A DNA stretch of 43,908 nucleotides from a bacterium (GTDB lineage: Bacteria; Cyanobacteriota; Vampirovibrionia; Gastranaerophilales; Gastranaerophilaceae): NCBI GenBank assembly GCA_024408855.1, contig JAKSUQ010000016.1:1-43908 (forward strand). The letters run 5' to 3'. Below are positions 17,396 to 26,340 of the stretch, in pieces. How positions within the stretch are numbered: position 1 is the first letter of the stretch; each line of letters opens with the position of its first letter. The notes under the pieces are model-generated. The model was not told where the DNA came from. It searched no databases and was given only the letters and a program-made list of their open reading frames with translations. A program made the position numbers and the translations under genes.

Positions 17396-17531
17396 TTATT
17401 AAAATTATCTCTATTGAGCTTACAAAAAGTTTTAGATAGCTATTTGTAAATATTTTTTAAAAATTTGATGACATTTATATTTTATTAAGCTAATATATAA
17501 ATGAATTAAAATCAAAATAAAGGAGTATTAA

Positions 17532-18008
17532 GTGGCGAATAAGAAGACAGACACAATGTACCCTGCACAAAGTACATTTTCGAGAGATGATGATGCATTT
17601 ACAGCCCTTTCGACATCAGCTTTGTTAGCAAAGAGCTCCGTTCCATACTCACACAAACGAGTTGCAGATAATTACATTATCATTAAAAAAGTATACAAGT
17701 TTCAAGCTGTACAAGGTCGAATTTCTAACACAGAACGTCAGCTACTTCAAAAATATGATTTTAATACGTTAGAATTTTCTACAATCAAACAAATTAATGA
17801 AGAACTGTCTTATCTGAAAAAGTGGTCAACATCAAATAATGAATTGCTAAGAAAAGATGCGGATACAATTTTGCAGATACGTTGTAAAGAATTAAAATTT
17901 ATAGTTGCAGGAAGATACGCAGCTATTACTAATGAGATATATAACGGATATAGGGCATTAGAAAAATACTTTGAAGAAATTTCAAAATTTTATTTTCCTT
18001 TAATGTAA
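17532..18008 (+). CDS. Hypothetical protein, 158 residues
   Basis: An unrecognised protein with a disordered N-terminus of about 35 residues (Ser/Thr/Asp-rich) and a helical remainder rich in Lys, Tyr and Ile (VADNYIIIKKVYKFQAVQGRI). It has no signal or membrane helix. AAAGGAG lies 6 nt before the GTG start, the only initiation codon that fits it. It sits 75 bp before another unknown gene on the same strand. It could be a structural or secreted protein specific to the lineage; no function is assigned. Confidence 0.75.
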   Translation: MANKKTDTMYPAQSTFSRDDDAFTALSTSALLAKSSVPYSHKRVADNYIIIKKVYKFQAVQGRISNTERQLLQKYDFNTLEFSTIKQINEELSYLKKWSTSNNELLRKDADTILQIRCKELKFIVAGRYAAITNEIYNGYRALEKYFEEISKFYFPLM

Positions 18009-18082
18009 TTTTTTTAACAATTATTCATAACTCAGCAAAAAAATTCTTTTATGGTTTTTCTATATAAAAGTTGGTTTGTGTT

Positions 18083-18793
18083 ATGAATAAGATTAGCCAG
18101 AATATAAATACTTACAGCATTACGCCACTGATACAATCTGAAAGTTTCAACGGTAAACATTGCGATTATGGTTATAGTCGGAAGCAAAAAGTGATTGTTG
18201 CAACTACTACTGCGTTAGGAGTCGGAATTTCGTTAGCAATCCTTGCTAAGAGAGCTAATTATTCTCTAAAACCGAAAGATATGTTTAAAGATATTAAGAA
18301 TTCTTACTTATCAAAAGTCGCTTATCAAGCTCCGGAAATAATTACAATCGGGGCAGGAACATGCATTGGCGGTCTTGTTGGCGGATGTATCATTGACAAA
18401 AATAAAAATAATCGTAAATCAAAAGCAAGAGAAGCTCTTTTGCAAATAGGGAATATCAGCATACCAATACTTACGGTAGATTTGTTTGTTGATAAGATTT
18501 TTGCAAATACCTCAAAATGGGGAAAAGCTATTGCTGGATTGGGAGGAGTGTTTGCCGGAGTTTACCTCGCAAATTTTATTATGAATAAAATTAACAACTT
18601 AATATTTAATAACAAAGACGGAAGAAAAGTTAAAGCAACCGACTATTCTGCCCATTTGGATGACGTTGTTGTAGCTGCAAATTATATATCACAATCTCCG
18701 ATAATTCATTCAATCGGAAGAATAATTCCTATCGCACTTATGATTGCAGGAAATGAAGTCGGTTTAAAACAAAGTCAGGAAAACAGATTTTAG
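18083..18793 (+). CDS. Predicted membrane protein, 236 residues
   Basis: After a polar N-terminus of 35 residues there are Gly/Ala/Ile-rich hydrophobic stretches at about 37-54, 86-104, 124-140 and 149-168, then a less hydrophobic one near 213-222. The short glycine-zipper-like helices (GAGTCIGGLVGG, AGLGGVFAGV) are separated by basic loops. No family is recognised. The ATG at 18083 is preferred over an in-frame TTG at 18071; neither has a strong ribosome binding site. It lies between an unknown gene and gdhA with no terminator in between. Confidence 0.7.
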   Translation: MNKISQNINTYSITPLIQSESFNGKHCDYGYSRKQKVIVATTTALGVGISLAILAKRANYSLKPKDMFKDIKNSYLSKVAYQAPEIITIGAGTCIGGLVGGCIIDKNKNNRKSKAREALLQIGNISIPILTVDLFVDKIFANTSKWGKAIAGLGGVFAGVYLANFIMNKINNLIFNNKDGRKVKATDYSAHLDDVVVAANYISQSPIIHSIGRIIPIALMIAGNEVGLKQSQENRF

Positions 18794-18816
18794 TTGATAT
18801 ATATATTAATTTTATA

Positions 18817-18843
18817 TTTACAATTTAACAAATACGTTATAAT
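18817..18843 (+). promoter_or_regulatory. Putative gdhA promoter
   Basis: TTTACA (18817-18822) and TATAAT (18838-18843) with a short 15-bp spacer lie about 35 bp before the gdhA ATG at 18879. Confidence 0.45.
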
Positions 18844-18878
18844 ATAGATACGACTATAAGTAGCAGAGGAGTAATAAA

Positions 18879-20228
18879 ATGAACGAATATTTGAGTTCTG
18901 TATTAGAGGAAGTCGAGAAAAAAAACAGCAATGAACCTGAATTTATTCAGGCTGTACGAGAAGTATTACAAACAGTTGAGCCTGTTATTGATAAACATCC
19001 TGAATTTAAACAAACATCCCTTTTGGAAAGAATTGTTGAACCTGAAAGAATTATAGTTTTTAGGGTTCCATGGATTAATGATAATGGTAAAGTAGTCGTT
19101 AACAGAGGTTACAGAGTACAATTCAGCTCAGTTATAGGTCCATACAAAGGCGGTTTGAGGTTTCATCCAAACGTTAATCAAAGTATTATAAAATTTTTAG
19201 GGTTTGAACAAATATTTAAAAATGCACTTACAGGACTTCCGATAGGTGGTGGTAAAGGTGGCAGCGACTTTGACCCAAAAAGAAAATCTGATAATGAAAT
19301 AATGAGATTTTGCCAAAGTTATATGACAGAATTATACAGGCATATCGGTCAGGACGTTGACGTTCCTGCCGGTGATATCGGAGTCGGAGCGAGAGAAATC
19401 GGGTATCTTTTCGGTCAATATAAGAGAATTCGAAATGCCTACGAGGGCGGTGTTCTTACAGGAAAAGCAATATGTTACGGCGGTTCGCTTGCGAGAAAAG
19501 AAGCTACCGGATACGGATTGATTTTTTACGTCAGAGAAATGCTTAAAGCACATAATGAAACTCTCAAAGATAAAACGGTAACAATTTCAGGTTCCGGAAA
19601 TGTTGCAATTTATGCTTGCGAAAAAGCACTTGAAAACGGAGCAAAAGTTGTTGCAATGAGCGATTCAAACGGATGCATATATGACCCGAACGGAATAAAA
19701 CTTGATATAATCAAAGAAATTAAGGAAATTAAAAGAGAAAGAATTAAAACATACCTTCAAAGTTGCCCTAATGCACAATATTTTGAACGGACAAGTGAAG
19801 ATTCTCCGATTTGGGATATAAAAACAGATATTGCACTTCCTTGTGCAACGCAGAACGAATTAACACTAAACTCAGCTAAGAAATTAGTTGCTAATGGCGT
19901 TTTGGCAGTTGGAGAGGGTGCTAATATGCCATGTACTCAGAGTGCAACAGATTTTCTATTGGAGAATAAGGTTTTGGTAGCACCTGCAAAAGCAGCTAAC
20001 GCCGGAGGCGTAGCAACTTCCGCAATAGAAATGTCTCAAAACAGTATGAGATTTTATTATACGTTTGAAGAAGTTGAAGCAAAACTTGAAAGAATAATGA
20101 TTAATATCTTCGATACATGTCGTAAAAATGCTGAAGAATACGGTTGTACAGGGAATTACGTTGCCGGTGCAAACATTGCTGCTTTCAAAAAATTAGCAGA
20201 TGGAATGATGGCACAAGGGATTGTTTAA
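18879..20228 (+). CDS. gdhA: Glutamate dehydrogenase, NADP-type
   Basis: A 449-residue hexameric-type glutamate dehydrogenase, interconverting 2-oxoglutarate plus ammonia and glutamate. Substrate-binding K90 (PYKGGLRFHP) and catalytic K126 (GGGKGGSDFDP) are present, as are the dinucleotide-binding SGSGNVAIYA and the C-terminal NYVAGANIAAFKK. Overall it fits the biosynthetic small-GDH class. GAGGAG precedes the ATG, and a terminator follows, so it appears monocistronic. Confidence 0.97.
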   Translation: MNEYLSSVLEEVEKKNSNEPEFIQAVREVLQTVEPVIDKHPEFKQTSLLERIVEPERIIVFRVPWINDNGKVVVNRGYRVQFSSVIGPYKGGLRFHPNVNQSIIKFLGFEQIFKNALTGLPIGGGKGGSDFDPKRKSDNEIMRFCQSYMTELYRHIGQDVDVPAGDIGVGAREIGYLFGQYKRIRNAYEGGVLTGKAICYGGSLARKEATGYGLIFYVREMLKAHNETLKDKTVTISGSGNVAIYACEKALENGAKVVAMSDSNGCIYDPNGIKLDIIKEIKEIKRERIKTYLQSCPNAQYFERTSEDSPIWDIKTDIALPCATQNELTLNSAKKLVANGVLAVGEGANMPCTQSATDFLLENKVLVAPAKAANAGGVATSAIEMSQNSMRFYYTFEEVEAKLERIMINIFDTCRKNAEEYGCTGNYVAGANIAAFKKLADGMMAQGIV

Positions 20229-20248
20229 AATTTCATATACAATATAGC

Positions 20249-20286
20249 GAAAATGGGCAGAACGATAATTCCTGCCTATTTTTTAT
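20249..20286 (+). terminator. gdhA terminator
   Basis: AAAATGGGCAG and CTGCCTATTTT arms with a T run, about 20 bp after the gdhA stop. A weaker T run on the other strand means it could also end the convergent ompA-like gene. Confidence 0.75.
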
Positions 20287-20297
20287 TATAAAATGAA

Positions 20298-20948
20298 TTA
20301 TTTTTTCATAACAAGTTTTAATTCAACACGACGACTTTTATTATAGTCTTCCTTACCGTTCACAAAAACAGGTTCTGAAAAACTGGCACCCTCAACAATT
20401 ATCATCTTTCTTAATCGTTCACCATTCTTTTTGTTATACGGAGTACTTGTCATATATTCAGCGACAGAATATGCCCTGTTAAGAGAAAGTTCCATATTTT
20501 TCATATACTGTTCATCAGGAGAATACTTACCTGCATATGTTTGTGAATCCGTATGTCCTTGTATTATAATTTTGTCAATATTTTTGTTTAAATAATCATT
20601 TTCAAACAGTGAATTAAAATATACCGGAGCAAATTTATTTAAATAATTTTTTCCTTTATCAGATAAAGTATAGCTGTTCAAATCAAAAAGTTCCAGATCC
20701 GAAATTTTAACGACCCCCGAAATCGGATCTATACCTGCTGTAATATTTTGATTATTAAGGCTTTCCTGAAGAACCTTACTTGCGTTTTCTTGTGCCATTT
20801 TTTGTTCTACTTGTTTGAAATGTGCATTCATATAGGCATAGAAAAACATAATTATAAACACCAAAACCAAACCGGTCATAAGATCGGTCATAGTAATCCA
20901 AAAAATATTTGCTGTATCGTTTTCTTCCGGTTTATGTTTTAATCTCAT
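20298..20948 (-). CDS. MotB/ZorB-like protein with OmpA peptidoglycan-binding domain
   Basis: 216 residues. One N-terminal membrane helix (about 14-38) carries Asp22 in FWITMTDLMTGLVLVF, placed like the proton-carrying Asp of MotB and ZorB. A plug/linker region follows, then an OmpA-like domain (about 80-215) with the peptidoglycan-binding GHTD (131-134) and the Arg pair in NKSRRVE (203-209). It is the stator-type B subunit; the A subunit is the gene 18 bp upstream. FWxxxTDLMT-type text is closer to Zorya ZorB than to flagellar MotB as I know them. The ribosome binding site is weak, which suggests coupling to the A gene. Confidence 0.8.
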   Translation of the reverse strand: MRLKHKPEENDTANIFWITMTDLMTGLVLVFIIMFFYAYMNAHFKQVEQKMAQENASKVLQESLNNQNITAGIDPISGVVKISDLELFDLNSYTLSDKGKNYLNKFAPVYFNSLFENDYLNKNIDKIIIQGHTDSQTYAGKYSPDEQYMKNMELSLNRAYSVAEYMTSTPYNKKNGERLRKMIIVEGASFSEPVFVNGKEDYNKSRRVELKLVMKK

Positions 20949-20966
20949 ATTTCAACCTGCATTATA

Positions 20967-21845
20967 CTAAAATAACTTATCAACGACATCTCCACCATTA
21001 CCTTTATCAAATTTTTCGTTCAGCTTATTCAAACTGTACAAAATATTTTCCAAATATGGTGTAGTTATATCACCCAACGATTTACTCACGGATTTTGCAA
21101 AATTCTCAGGTAAAGATTTTAAAATTTTCTCACTGTTAATTCCTTGACCTCTTGCTTCTTTTACCAAATCAAGCAAAAATTGTTCACTCGAGCAAATATC
21201 AAACAATCTTATAAATTCTTTTTGTATAAGTAAATAATATTTTTTACATTTTCTGTTATAAAGGACCTTTTCAATAAACATAAAAATAAGAGAGTATCCG
21301 ACTGCAAACACTGAACACAAAGCCGCTATTTGAATACTTGAAATTAATTGATTAAGAGGGTTTGAAGTCGTATTGTAAGAAAAATCTACAACCCCAAATG
21401 CTATTGCCATTTTCATAAATGTAAAAAACGGTCCTAACCCTGTTAACAGTGTTGGCATGGTTTGTATAAATTTATAATTTATTTTGGAATGTATTAAAGT
21501 ATCTTCATTAAAAAAATATGATGCATCTGCCGTCAGATATATTTCAGGTTTATAATCGGCTTTTACGGCAGATTGAGATGAATTATAAAATTTATCCGGG
21601 AATATCAGAGCTTTCTTCAAATCGTCCCATGCTGTTACCGTATAAGCATTATCTGACATATATTCATCAAGTTCATTGAATCTGTATGAAATTTCTTTCT
21701 TATTTAAGGATTTCATAAAATCATATATTTTACAAAGATTTTTCTCTGTTTTCGAGTAGTTGTAAAGTACGGTTAAAATGAAAAACAGAAAAAAAGCTGT
21801 AATTATAATAATCGCAGGTTCTGTAATAATATTTAGTAAAGTCAT
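20967..21845 (-). CDS. MotA/ZorA-like proton-channel subunit
   Basis: 292 residues with membrane helices at about 8-29, 127-155 and 168-194, separated by a cytoplasmic domain of about 95 residues and followed by a helical tail. PTLLTGLGPFFTF (131-143) is the conserved turn into the second helix seen in MotA/TolQ/ExbB relatives, and it reads most like ZorA. It would pair with the B subunit downstream to form an ion-driven motor anchored to peptidoglycan. The tail is short compared with ZorA of classical Zorya systems. GGGAG lies 5-6 nt before the ATG. It is divergent from the large zinc-ribbon protein gene; the 126 bp between them carry its promoter. Confidence 0.7.
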   Translation of the reverse strand: MTLLNIITEPAIIIITAFFLFFILTVLYNYSKTEKNLCKIYDFMKSLNKKEISYRFNELDEYMSDNAYTVTAWDDLKKALIFPDKFYNSSQSAVKADYKPEIYLTADASYFFNEDTLIHSKINYKFIQTMPTLLTGLGPFFTFMKMAIAFGVVDFSYNTTSNPLNQLISSIQIAALCSVFAVGYSLIFMFIEKVLYNRKCKKYYLLIQKEFIRLFDICSSEQFLLDLVKEARGQGINSEKILKSLPENFAKSVSKSLGDITTPYLENILYSLNKLNEKFDKGNGGDVVDKLF

Positions 21846-21929
21846 CTAATCTCCCTTTTTTAATTATTCAAACACAAATGTATTATAGCATAAATCATTT
21901 AGATTATTTAAATATAACAAAATTTGAAT

Positions 21930-21935
21930 TATAAT
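21930..21935 (+). promoter_or_regulatory. -10 element of the zinc-ribbon/STAND-like gene
   Basis: A TATAAT lies 37 bp upstream of the ATG at 21972. It argues against an upstream in-frame TTG at 21924 as the start, because that codon would lie upstream of the transcription start. Confidence 0.45.
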
Positions 21936-21971
21936 ATCAAAAGAAGAAGAATTAAAGAGAAAAATCCTTAT

Positions 21972-24900
21972 ATGCAATGTCCAAAATGTAACAGTATAAT
22001 AGCTGACGAAGAAACAGTGTGTCCGCACTGCCATAAAGTTTTATTATTAGAGTGTCCTAATTGTCATGCCCTTAATGAAACAGCAACTTGCGAACAATGC
22101 GGATATTCAATATTGGTTAAATGTTCAAAATGTTCGCAATTAAATCCGACAACAAATGAAGTTTGTTCAAAATGTAAATTCCCGATAAAAACTTCCATAG
22201 CCTATCAGGAATGTGAATCTGATGAAATAGCATCAGTTTCAATAAAATTTAACAATCTTAACAAAATTAGACGTTTATTGAAATCAAAAGATTTGTATAA
22301 CAAATTTTTTAATAAGTTATACAATTTATTACTTGCACAGATTAAAAATTCGGGCGGTAAATTCATAAAATATGACTATGCTTTTATTGTTAATATGAAC
22401 AAAGAATTGTCGTTTCCGACATCAGCCAATAAAGCCGTACGTTTTTCATTAAAATTAATTAATGCAATGACTGATCTTAACGCTAAAATACAAAATGAAT
22501 TAGCGATAAATTTAGGATTAGAAATCACTATTACAAAGAAAAAAGCGGAAAATCTTTTAGATATACAAGACTATAAAAACAATGTAAAGCCATTGATTAT
22601 AAAAAAAGAAAACAAAAGATATCTTAAAGGTTTTAAATTGATAATTGATCAATATGTATGGGACGAAATCAACAAGGAATACAAAACAGATTCACTCTAT
22701 TCGCTTGATACTGAAGGAACGGCTCTAACGTTTTATGAAATATTACTTGAAAGTTATGTTCTACCGCCTAATGAAAAGACAAATGATGAAAGTTATAATG
22801 CAAAGAAAATCAATATTAACAAAAATCCTATTATACAAGAAAAAGTAAATACAAATAACTTTAAAGTTTTCGATATATCGGCAAAATGCACATTCGATAG
22901 TACAAATGCGGTTTCAATAAAAAACAAATTAAGCTCAATCGATTTTAAACAATGTAAAATTCTCACAATTAAATCGGAAAAAGATTATCGAGCAGATATT
23001 GCGGATATTATTGATATTTTTGAAAAACAGGAATATAAGGTTCTTAATATTTCTTGTACAGAGAAAACGGAATATTCACCGTGGGGCTTTTTTGAAACAG
23101 TTTTTAGACAATATTACAACCTGCCGATTGGTATTTACACAAATTCTTTTAAAGACATAGATAAAAACAATTTGTCAGTTTTTCAGCAACTGTTTGATTT
23201 TTGTTCCGGTAAATACATAAATTCACTGACATCCGAAGATGCAAGATTCGCATATATGGAACTATGGAGCAAGTTTTTGTCTATACTTAATAAGACTGTT
23301 ATCATTGTTGATAACTTTGAGTACTTAGACGATACTTCTTTACAAACCTTGTCTTTGTACTTTGACAATTTTAATAAGATAAAACCGAATTTTGTATTTA
23401 TAGTAGATGAAAGAACGGCTGTACATACAAAGTTTAAAAAATTATTACAAACAAAAATTTATACGGAATTAACACTTACAACATCATCCTTAGAGTCTTG
23501 CATATCGACGATAAAATCGAATGCTTCCGACTTTATAAACTCTTTTTACTTCGAAAAATTAACGGAAAATTTTGCCGGTTCATATTTATACTTCAAGAAT
23601 GCAATTTCTTATTTAAAAGAAACCGGAGTACTACTGGATTTTGAAGATAAATTAATTATAAAAGACTCAAAGTCTGTCATTTTAGCACCTACATTGCAGG
23701 AATTAATAAAACTTCGCATAAAAAATTTAAGTAAGAATTCGGCTGTATCGTTCATTTTTGGTTATGCATTTTTAATCTCTACTGAGATACATATTTCAAC
23801 CTTAGAACAACTCGAAATAACTGATTTACAAAAATGTATTGAGCTTTTAGCAGCAAATCAGTTTATTAAAATAAACAATGATATAATAAGCTTTTACAAT
23901 TATCCCTTGTTGGAGGAAGCGGTTAAGTTATTAATGAAACCGGAAGCTGAAACATTCTTGGTAAAAAACATTTTTTCAAAAATCGGGAAAATATGTAATG
24001 AAACATTGTTAGCAACAATGTTTGATAAACTGCAAACATATAAGGAAGAATACTTGACACTATGGAAAAACTCAAATAAAGCAATGGCAACAGGGGATTA
24101 TGATTCTTACCTCAAAAATTGTTTTAAATTTTTATCCTTAATCGAATTAACAGGAGCAAATCTTTCGAAAGAAGTAATTGAGGAGAACAAAAAAGAGATA
24201 TACAACAGCATATTGCTAAACTTGTATGATTATGCTCCAAGTAAAATATATCATATAGAGAACATCCTTTTGCTTGATGCTCTCAACGAAAATAATAACG
24301 AAAAGATATTAAAACTATCCAATTTGATGTTACAAGGAGCTTTGATAAATTCAAACTATACAGATGCATTAAGACTTTTGCATAACATTTTAACAAGAAT
24401 AAAAAATCCGACACTAATAGTTGACAACAAGGTTAACAGCAAATTTTTATTACTTTCTTTTGTACATATAGAGATTTTGTATAATTTAGGGCATTATCGC
24501 GAATGTGCAGAAATTGCTGACGAAATTCTGGAAGTAATCAATCCTGAAATTATAGAGCAGATACGACCGGAGAGTTTTTCTGTAAGTATGTTTATCGACC
24601 ATATTACAGATACAATGCGAACAGTTGCCCTTGCAAAACTTCTTCTTTTAGACAGCAATTTGGAAGAATTTACCGAGAGGGTATGCAATATAATCGGAAC
24701 GGACATTCCTGACAAAGATTGTATACTTGCAATAAAAGATACATTAGCAGATAAAACCTATTTAACAAAAGATTTGGAAAATTGTCCAGCATACTCAAAA
24801 GTTGTATATCTGATATTGCAGGAATTTGCACAGCACAAAAACGATTTAAAAACATTTGCAGGAAATATTTATCACGCAAAACTTCTTGCAAACGATATTC

Positions 24901-25286
24901 ACCAAAAGGACTTGGAATATTTCGCGGATTTGTTAATAGGTTATGCATACGGGAAAGCGAACTTGGTACAAAAGTCAAAAACAATATTCTTGGACATAAT
25001 TAATAGAGCGGAAGAAACTTCAATGTTTAATATTCTGATGATAGGCTACTATTTTATGGCAAAATCAGCACTTGAAGCATCTGAGTACGAAGAAGCTCAA
25101 ACATATATCAACGACGCTTTGGCGATAATATCAAGGCTGGACAATCAGGCGAAACTTTTTTATGCTTTATTTGAAAAATTATATATTGATTTTATAAAAA
25201 TATGCGAATCGGATTCTGCTGAAATAGAAACAGAAGAATTAAAACTCCAACCATATAAAGATTCGCTAAAAGTATTAATATCGTAA
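21972..25286 (+). CDS. Zinc-ribbon, cyclase-like, degenerate STAND ATPase and helical-repeat protein
   Basis: 1104 residues. The N-terminus holds three consecutive zinc ribbons (C3/C6/C17/C20, C28/C31/C40/C43, C51/C54/C65/C68). Residues about 85-265 have the layout of the class III nucleotide-cyclase domain found in adenylate cyclase-AAA-TPR proteins, but the metal-binding aspartates are not evident. Residues about 320-560 look like the following AAA_16/STAND module: a Walker-B-like TVIIVDNFEYLDD (442-454) is present, but the expected P-loop position reads LTIKSEKDYRADI, with no GxxxxGK. The C-terminal 450 residues are helical and TPR-like. It is thus probably a pseudo-cyclase/pseudo-ATPase scaffold or sensor. 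The ATG at 21972 is preferred over a TTG at 21924. It is divergent from the ZorAB-like pair. Confidence 0.75.
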   Translation: MQCPKCNSIIADEETVCPHCHKVLLLECPNCHALNETATCEQCGYSILVKCSKCSQLNPTTNEVCSKCKFPIKTSIAYQECESDEIASVSIKFNNLNKIRRLLKSKDLYNKFFNKLYNLLLAQIKNSGGKFIKYDYAFIVNMNKELSFPTSANKAVRFSLKLINAMTDLNAKIQNELAINLGLEITITKKKAENLLDIQDYKNNVKPLIIKKENKRYLKGFKLIIDQYVWDEINKEYKTDSLYSLDTEGTALTFYEILLESYVLPPNEKTNDESYNAKKININKNPIIQEKVNTNNFKVFDISAKCTFDSTNAVSIKNKLSSIDFKQCKILTIKSEKDYRADIADIIDIFEKQEYKVLNISCTEKTEYSPWGFFETVFRQYYNLPIGIYTNSFKDIDKNNLSVFQQLFDFCSGKYINSLTSEDARFAYMELWSKFLSILNKTVIIVDNFEYLDDTSLQTLSLYFDNFNKIKPNFVFIVDERTAVHTKFKKLLQTKIYTELTLTTSSLESCISTIKSNASDFINSFYFEKLTENFAGSYLYFKNAISYLKETGVLLDFEDKLIIKDSKSVILAPTLQELIKLRIKNLSKNSAVSFIFGYAFLISTEIHISTLEQLEITDLQKCIELLAANQFIKINNDIISFYNYPLLEEAVKLLMKPEAETFLVKNIFSKIGKICNETLLATMFDKLQTYKEEYLTLWKNSNKAMATGDYDSYLKNCFKFLSLIELTGANLSKEVIEENKKEIYNSILLNLYDYAPSKIYHIENILLLDALNENNNEKILKLSNLMLQGALINSNYTDALRLLHNILTRIKNPTLIVDNKVNSKFLLLSFVHIEILYNLGHYRECAEIADEILEVINPEIIEQIRPESFSVSMFIDHITDTMRTVALAKLLLLDSNLEEFTERVCNIIGTDIPDKDCILAIKDTLADKTYLTKDLENCPAYSKVVYLILQEFAQHKNDLKTFAGNIYHAKLLANDIHQKDLEYFADLLIGYAYGKANLVQKSKTIFLDIINRAEETSMFNILMIGYYFMAKSALEASEYEEAQTYINDALAIISRLDNQAKLFYALFEKLYIDFIKICESDSAEIETEELKLQPYKDSLKVLIS

Positions 25287-25346
25287 CGAATAACCTCATC
25301 ATACCGAATTTCAGTTAAGTTCAATGCTGACTACACATTACTCACA

Positions 25347-25540
25347 AAAATTTTATAACTTATGGGTTGAATTGTTTTGGTATATATGATATACTTGAAT
25401 ATATATCAATATAAGAGGATGTGAAATATGAAAAAGAATAGCTTTATGTTATCAGGTTTTTCCCTAATGGAAATGATGGTTGTGTTATTTATTGTTGCAA
25501 TTATAGCTGCCGCATCCGCTCCTATGGTTTCCAAGAAACT
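25347..25540 (+). repeat. Direct repeat, copy 1 (promoter plus prepilin N-terminal coding region)
   Basis: From AAAATTTTATAAC through the promoter, the ribosome binding site and about the first 37 codons, this stretch is nearly identical to 26558-26752, with a one-base length change just before the ATG. It marks a recent duplication, or gene conversion of the regulatory and leader region of two adjacent prepilin genes. Confidence 0.9.
25367..25395 (+). promoter_or_regulatory. Promoter of prepilin gene 1
   Basis: TTGAAT (25367-25372), a 17-bp spacer and TATACT (25390-25395), with TGA before the -10 making it an extended -10. The ATG is 33 bp further on. The same promoter is repeated in front of the second prepilin gene. 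Confidence 0.7.
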
Positions 25541-26267
25541 TGCCAATGGTAATGCAGCAGGTGGCGGTAGTTCTGCGTTGATAAGCGACGGATTATCCGG
25601 CTCAATCGCATTTAATCCGAGAGGTATCGGCAATAGAAGCCTTGGAATAGGTGGGCTTGCTACCGGACAAGATGGCAGAATGTATATACAAACAAATAAT
25701 GAAGATACCCCTCAGCTGGTTTTAGGTTATGATAACGAAACTGATACAGTTGCTTTATATTACGGAAACGAAGGAAATTTGAGCTTATCAACCGTAAGAA
25801 ATACTGCAAAACAGTCGACTGCTATCGGAGTCGGAGCAACAACAACAGGAGAAGGTTCAATAGCAATCGGTTACAATGCAAAAGCAAGGTGTAAAAATTC
25901 AATTGTAATAGGGAATGACCTATATGAACATGCTGACAATACAATAATAATAGGCAAACTTTGCGACCACACAGATACATTCCTTAATTCCACTAAAACA
26001 ACCGTTAGAGAATTACACACAACTGAGGATGTTTATATATCTGGCGATCTTTATATAAATAACCAAAAAGTAGATTTAGCAGCTCTTACCGGCGGAATCG
26101 GTGGCGGAACAGGAACAGGGACAGGTACCGGAACTGGGACCGGAACTGGAACCGATAGTGGTACTGTTGTAGGCGGAGACACAGGTAAAGATAACGAACT
26201 CGAAGTTACAGAACAGAATAAAAATAAAACAGGAACCGCTACTACAAACGGAGTAGCAAACGAATAA
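25428..26267 (+). CDS. Prepilin-like protein with short YadA-type head repeat region (copy 1)
   Basis: 279 residues. The N-terminus is a class III/IV prepilin signal: MKKNSFMLSG, cleaved before F11, with Glu at mature position 5 (GFSLMEMMVV) and a 20-residue hydrophobic helix. Residues about 130-176 contain YadA/Hep_Hag head motifs (STAIGVGATTTGEGSIAIGY, NSIVIGND, NTIIIGK), which in trimeric autotransporters build a left-handed beta-roll. A (Gly-Thr)n stretch (227-242) and a polar tail follow. The protein should be processed by a prepilin peptidase and displayed by a type IV pilus or type II secretion-like machine. GAGG precedes the ATG, and a strong terminator follows the gene. It is a paralogue of the next gene. 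Confidence 0.85.
   Translation: MKKNSFMLSGFSLMEMMVVLFIVAIIAAASAPMVSKKLANGNAAGGGSSALISDGLSGSIAFNPRGIGNRSLGIGGLATGQDGRMYIQTNNEDTPQLVLGYDNETDTVALYYGNEGNLSLSTVRNTAKQSTAIGVGATTTGEGSIAIGYNAKARCKNSIVIGNDLYEHADNTIIIGKLCDHTDTFLNSTKTTVRELHTTEDVYISGDLYINNQKVDLAALTGGIGGGTGTGTGTGTGTGTGTDSGTVVGGDTGKDNELEVTEQNKNKTGTATTNGVANE
26101..26157 (+). repeat. Gly-Thr coding hexanucleotide repeat
   Basis: About eight imperfect tandem copies of a GGNACN hexamer encode alternating Gly-Thr in the prepilin copy 1. The hexamer unit keeps the frame, so copy-number change would alter linker length and not expression. Confidence 0.75.
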
Positions 26268-26290
26268 AAAGTATAATTATTGAAATAAAA

Positions 26291-26336
26291 CCCTAAAATT
26301 TTGACAACATAAAGTCAATTTTAGGGTTTTGTTTTG
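26291..26336 (+). terminator. Terminator of prepilin gene 1
   Basis: CCCTAAAATTTTGAC and GTCAATTTTAGGG arms form a long stem with an 8-nt loop, followed by TTTTGTTTTG. It ends about 70 bp after the stop, closing the first prepilin gene as its own unit. Confidence 0.85.
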
Positions 26337-26340
26337 TAAT

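Noticed and set aside
20298-21845. Complete Zorya defence system
   Set aside because: Only the A and B motor subunits are present; no ZorC, ZorD or ZorE homologue is recognised in the window.
26101-26157. Phase-variable microsatellite
   Set aside because: The unit is 6 bp, so copy changes keep the frame; it cannot switch expression on or off.
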